DNA of 64,000 bases from Brevundimonas sp. (GTDB taxonomy: Bacteria > Pseudomonadota > Alphaproteobacteria > Caulobacterales > Caulobacteraceae): NCBI RefSeq assembly GCF_003248455.1, contig NZ_QFNM01000001.1:1-64000 (forward strand). The letters are read 5' to 3'. Every line of letters begins with the position of its first letter. Position 1 is the stretch's first letter. Positions 60,847 to 64,000 of the stretch are shown here, piece after piece. Below the pieces are notes generated by a model. The model had not been told where the DNA came from. It saw only the letters and a list, made by a program, of their open reading frames with translations, and did not search any database. Both the position numbers and the translations under genes were made by a program.

Positions 60847-61350
60847 ATGCCGTTCAAGACCCTTTCGGCGTCCCTCTCCGTCGCGCCCCAACTCACCGCA
60901 GGGGACGTCGCCGAGGCGGCGCGCGCTGGCTTCCGCGCCATCATCGACAACCGGCCCGACGGCGAGGAACCCGGACAGCCGACGGCCGCTGAAATTCGGG
61001 ATCTGGCGGCATCTCACGGCATGAGTTTCGCTCATGTGCCGACGCTTGGCGGAGCGGTCGCGGACGAGCATGTCATGCAGATGGCGCAGACCCTGGCGCG
61101 ATTGGACGGCCCGGCCCTCGCCTACTGCCGCACCGGCATGCGCTCGGCGACGCTTTGGGCCCTGACCCAGGCCGAGGCGCAGCAGACGGACGTCCTGATC
61201 ATGACGGCCGCCGCGGCCGGCTACGATCTGTCGACGCTTCGCTCTCGGCTCGACGCCCGGCGCGACGCGAAGACTCCCATGGGGCCCAAACATCCCTGCG
61301 GGCGCCTCGGCTTTGAAGCCGCCGTAGCTCACCAGGATGACGTCCCATGA
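60847..61350 (+). CDS. DUF442/TIGR01244-type phosphatase-like protein
   Basis: A cytoplasmic 167-residue protein with a dual-specificity-phosphatase-like fold and the CRTGMRS loop (P-loop Cys and Arg) at about residue 94. In many relatives this domain is fused to the persulfide dioxygenase (Blh); here it is a separate gene in the same operon. Its stop overlaps the exporter start (ATGA). Confidence 0.85.
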   Translation: MPFKTLSASLSVAPQLTAGDVAEAARAGFRAIIDNRPDGEEPGQPTAAEIRDLAASHGMSFAHVPTLGGAVADEHVMQMAQTLARLDGPALAYCRTGMRSATLWALTQAEAQQTDVLIMTAAAAGYDLSTLRSRLDARRDAKTPMGPKHPCGRLGFEAAVAHQDDVP

Positions 61351-62150
61351 GCTTGGACCCTCTGCAGTATCTGCTCGGCGCCCTGTCGGGCGGTCTGGTC
61401 GGTTTCACGCTTGGCCTCGTGGGAGGCGGCGGGTCCATCCTGGCCGTGCCCCTGATGGTCTATCTGGTCGGTGTTCCAAACCCGCACGTGGCCATCGGCA
61501 CCAGCGCCCTGGCGGTGGCCGCCAATGCGGCGGCAGGGCTGATGAACCATGCCCGGAACGGCACGGTGAAGTGGCGTTGCGCCGGCATGTATGCGGGGGC
61601 GGGCGTCGCCGGAGCCTTCGCCGGATCGACTGTGGGCAAGGCGTTCGATGGCGAGAAACTGCTGTTCCTGTTCGCCCTCGTCATGATCGTGGTCGGCATT
61701 CTGATGCTGCGCGGGCGGGCCGCAATCGGCAATCCGGGCGCCGAGTGCGACCGCGAGAACGCGCCCAAGGTGCTGGGCTTCGGCCTCGGGACCGGGGTCT
61801 TCTCGGGCTTCTTCGGAATCGGCGGCGGCTTCCTGATCGTGCCGGGCCTCGTCGCCTCGACCGGCATGCCGATCCTGAACGCGATCGGCTCGTCGCTCGT
61901 CGCCGTCACGGCCTTCGGTCTGACCACGGCGCTCAACTACGCCTTCTCTGGACTGATCGACTGGCCGCTCGCGGGGGTGTTCATCCTCGGCGGTCTCGCG
62001 GGCAGTTTCGGCGGCGCCCTGGTCGCCAGGAAACTGTCGGGCACCACCGGCCTGCTGACGACCGTTTTCTCGGTCCTCATCTTCGTGATCGCGGCCTACA
62101 TGCTCTGGAAGAGCGCTGGCGCGTTCATCGGCGCAGGCGCCGCGACCTAA
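61347..62150 (+). CDS. TauE/SafE family sulfite/anion exporter
   Basis: An inner-membrane protein of 267 residues with about eight helices, family motifs GLVGGGGSILAVPLMVYLVGVPNPHVAIGTSALAVAANA and FGIGGGFLIVPGLV, typical of TauE/SafE. It likely exports sulfite made by the persulfide dioxygenase. Last gene of the operon. Confidence 0.9.
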   Translation: MSLDPLQYLLGALSGGLVGFTLGLVGGGGSILAVPLMVYLVGVPNPHVAIGTSALAVAANAAAGLMNHARNGTVKWRCAGMYAGAGVAGAFAGSTVGKAFDGEKLLFLFALVMIVVGILMLRGRAAIGNPGAECDRENAPKVLGFGLGTGVFSGFFGIGGGFLIVPGLVASTGMPILNAIGSSLVAVTAFGLTTALNYAFSGLIDWPLAGVFILGGLAGSFGGALVARKLSGTTGLLTTVFSVLIFVIAAYMLWKSAGAFIGAGAAT

Positions 62151-62299
62151 GTCCGTCGCCTGGGGCGCGGGTCTTGCTCGCTGGACCCGGATCGTCGCGC
62201 GGCCCTGAGCCAATAGCCCATCGTGCGCGAGCGCCAAGACTGCTGAGAGCGGTTGGTCGGCTGTGCGATCGCTCGGACAGCCTGGCCCAAGCGATGCAC

Positions 62300-62707
62300 T
62301 CAAACCGCAGTTTTGAGAGGGTCTGGCTTCTTTCCGTCAGGGAGGAGGCGTCTCAGTTCTTCGTGGACCACCTCAGCCGAGAAGGGCTTCGTGATGAACG
62401 CCGCCTTTTCAGGTATGTCTTCCGCTGCGGGACGGACATTGCCGCTGGACACGACGATTTCAATGTGGGGCCAATGCTCGGCGACATGACGCGCAAGAGC
62501 GAAGCCGTTCACGGATCCTGGCATTTCGACATCCGTGAAGAGCACGACGATCGACTCCGCCATCTGAGAAAGGTGTTCCAGCGCTTCATCTCCGGAAGCG
62601 GCTTCGAGACAGCGGAACCCCGCCTCCTCAAGAATCTGATAGACATCGCAGCGGATGATCGCGTCATCGTCGACAGCCAGGGCGTACGGAATGGTTGACG
62701 TCTGCAT
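62300..62707 (-). CDS. single-domain response regulator (receiver only)
   Basis: A 135-residue CheY-like receiver. The acidic pair (AVDDDAIIR), the phospho-acceptor Asp in VLFTDVEMPG and the Lys in FITKPFS are all present. There is no output domain, so it may act by protein contact or in a phosphorelay. Receivers of this form often pair with HWE kinases, such as the one at 47765, but no link is proven. Confidence 0.88.
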   Translation of the reverse strand: MQTSTIPYALAVDDDAIIRCDVYQILEEAGFRCLEAASGDEALEHLSQMAESIVVLFTDVEMPGSVNGFALARHVAEHWPHIEIVVSSGNVRPAAEDIPEKAAFITKPFSAEVVHEELRRLLPDGKKPDPLKTAV

Positions 62708-63006
62708 CCCTAGACAATCCGACCCGGAGCATTGGGTTCAACGACACATGCCGTCGCGAACATGGATGGCGCCAGGACACTCCAAAACCGGCGAAGCGCC
62801 CTGAAGGTCGCCGACACTTTCCGCGATGCCTTGCGGCAGGCGGCTTGCGAGGTACTATGCCTGCGGCGGGCCTCGACCGGATAGCCTTCGATCTTGAGCC
62901 AGGGGACGTTCTGCGTCGGCGGCGATCGCGGGTGAAGACGTTGAGCTTCACACAGAAGTTCCCGGCCCGCCCCCTCCCCTCGTCCAATCCATTACGGACG
63001 TCGTGG
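62708..63006. other. intergenic region
   Basis: About 300 bases between the receiver and the SnoaL-like gene. I see no gene with support; both genes are on the minus strand, so this probably holds the receiver promoter. Confidence 0.5.
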
Positions 63007-63405
63007 TCACCATCGGGCTTTGCTTAGCCGGAGCCATCGCTCTTTCTCGGACATCGGCACCTCCGCCAAATCCGCATGGTCACGCCAGTGCGTAATGACG
63101 CCCTGCTCGACTTCGAAGATGCTGATGGCCCGGACGTCCAGCACGCCTCCGCGGCGCGCGGTCAGGAGGTAGGCGCTCTCGGCGATCACAAGATCATCTT
63201 CGGCGACGCATTTGAGAATATGAAGTTCGAAAAGCGAATAGGTCTGAAAAAGCCGGCGCCAGAACCCGAGCAGCGCTGTTCGACCGATCAGGTCGCCCGC
63301 GATGTCGAACCGCGCCACGACATGCTCCGCAAGATAGGTCTCAAGCCGCCGCACATCGCGAAACGCGATCTCCTGGGCGAAAGCTTGAACGACGGTTCCG
63401 GGCAT
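63007..63405 (-). CDS. SnoaL/NTF2-like protein
   Basis: A cytoplasmic 132-residue cone-fold protein: an N-terminal helix bundle (VVQAFAQEIAFRDVRRLETYLAEHVVARFD), then strands ending ISIFEVEQGVITHWRDHADL, which is a common SnoaL-like signature. The family includes isomerases, hydrolases and non-enzymatic ligand binders, so no function is assigned. It is 80 bases downstream of the LuxR-type gene on the same strand. Confidence 0.75.
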   Translation of the reverse strand: MPGTVVQAFAQEIAFRDVRRLETYLAEHVVARFDIAGDLIGRTALLGFWRRLFQTYSLFELHILKCVAEDDLVIAESAYLLTARRGGVLDVRAISIFEVEQGVITHWRDHADLAEVPMSEKERWLRLSKARW

Positions 63406-63484
63406 CTACGACATGATCACGGTTCAGAGGATCGATCATGATCCGATTCTTGATCAAAAATCGCGTAGGGCGTGTGGCGCCAAA

Positions 63485-63751
63485 TCAATCCGGTTCGACG
63501 ACGCCGGCCCGCACCGCGACTGCGACCGCCTCAATTCTTGTCCGGACCCGGAGTTTCGAACAGACCTTTTCCAAATAGCTGTCGACCGTTCGGGGTGACA
63601 GCCCGAGGATGCTTCCAATATCGCCCGAACTCTTGCCGCGCGTGACCCAGATGAGGCATTCGTGCTCTCTCGGGCTCAACGCGAAGCTCTGAGATTCGAC
63701 ATCCGCTTGAGGGTCCGGGGGCATGATTTCACTCGCCTTTGACCGTCGCAT
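63485..63751 (-). CDS. LuxR-type helix-turn-helix protein (DNA-binding domain only)
   Basis: A short regulator, about 88 residues from the ATG at 63751. The whole recognisable part is a GerE/LuxR domain (LSPREHECLIWVTRGKSSGDIGSILGLSPRTVDSYLEKVCSKLRVRTRIEAVAVAVRAG). No autoinducer or receiver domain is attached. Further in-frame starts at 63805 and 63724 exist. It may be the first gene with the SnoaL gene behind it. Confidence 0.8.
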   Translation of the reverse strand: MRRSKASEIMPPDPQADVESQSFALSPREHECLIWVTRGKSSGDIGSILGLSPRTVDSYLEKVCSKLRVRTRIEAVAVAVRAGVVEPD

Positions 63752-64000
63752 CGTGGCCCGCCCTCTCCGACCCGACAACGCAAACCCGTTGCGGCGACTC
63801 CGCAAGAAACTTGCGGAAGTGCGTCAGCCAATGCGGTCGGACCGCTGGCCCGTAGCGCTTCACGGTCCCCTTGCCGTGCGAACTGAAGGCGCCTAATCCG
63901 TTTCACGTCGGGCGCCGTCAGATAGGGGCGGAACTTGAGCCGGGGTCTGCCTTAGGCGGAGGCGGCGTTTCACCCTGAAGTCGCGGGCCTCTTCGCAGAG

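Noticed and set aside
63436..63465. TTGATCAA near the LuxR-type gene as an FNR site
   Set aside because: The two half sites touch without the 4-base spacer, so it does not match the FNR pattern.

Overview
The window is GC-rich DNA of a Caulobacterales-type alphaproteobacterium, most like Brevundimonas. This rests on the protein sequences, the Tig-ClpP-ClpX set, the short bacterial-type Fpr, FnrN-type cysteine spacing and base composition; no database was searched. It has two parts: a core-like half (1 to about 18.5 kb) and an accessory, stress-oriented half (about 18.5 to 64 kb) that starts right after a tRNA-Lys(CTT) gene.

Core-like half. On the minus strand are tig, clpP and a 3'-truncated clpX (protein folding and proteolysis), with small genes between them. 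Next come a metallo-hydrolase, small stress-type proteins (a DUF883-like protein and a KGG-repeat protein), and one ORF fusing EgtB and EgtD of ergothioneine synthesis. These are followed by an acyl-CoA dehydrogenase with an SCP2 protein, a SemiSWEET/iron-permease pair, a secreted peptidase with an amidase lipoprotein, ferredoxin-NADP reductase, a chorismate-mutase-fold protein, and an amino-acid permease coupled to an Hpt protein.

Accessory half. After the tRNA come a 12-bp tandem repeat and an excisionase-like gene without an integrase. Then follow a SulP transporter, an arsenic operon (arsR-arsC-acr3-arsH) ending in a decayed arsO, a fructose bisphosphatase overlapping an HNH-like ORF, a complete Mrp cation/proton antiporter operon (mrpA/B fused, then C to G), a glutathionyl-hydroquinone reductase, TrkA/TrkH potassium uptake and an internally deleted nhaA.

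From 41 to 58 kb the genes look like an oxygen-limitation regulon. An FNR-type regulator with a C-x2-C-x7-C cluster motif (43170-43931) is surrounded by nine near-palindromes of the form TTGAY-N4-RTCAA, each upstream of a gene or operon. The predicted targets are two universal stress proteins, two heme-c lipoproteins, fnr itself, a flavin/PLP-oxidase-fold protein, a DUF883-like protein, a BON-kinase-alternative oxidase-lactate dehydrogenase operon, a GH65 phosphorylase/beta-phosphoglucomutase operon, a P-type cation ATPase and a sulfide-detoxification operon. A short ribosome-hibernation-type protein lies in the same block. Together they suggest a programme for energy saving, redox balance and dormancy under low oxygen; this is inferred from sequence only.

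From 57.5 to 62.2 kb, a BigR-type repressor faces persulfide dioxygenase, two YeeE/YedE half-transporters, a peroxiredoxin, a DUF2892 protein, a DUF442 phosphatase-like protein and a TauE exporter. The window ends with an orphan receiver protein, a SnoaL-like protein and a short LuxR-type DNA-binding protein.
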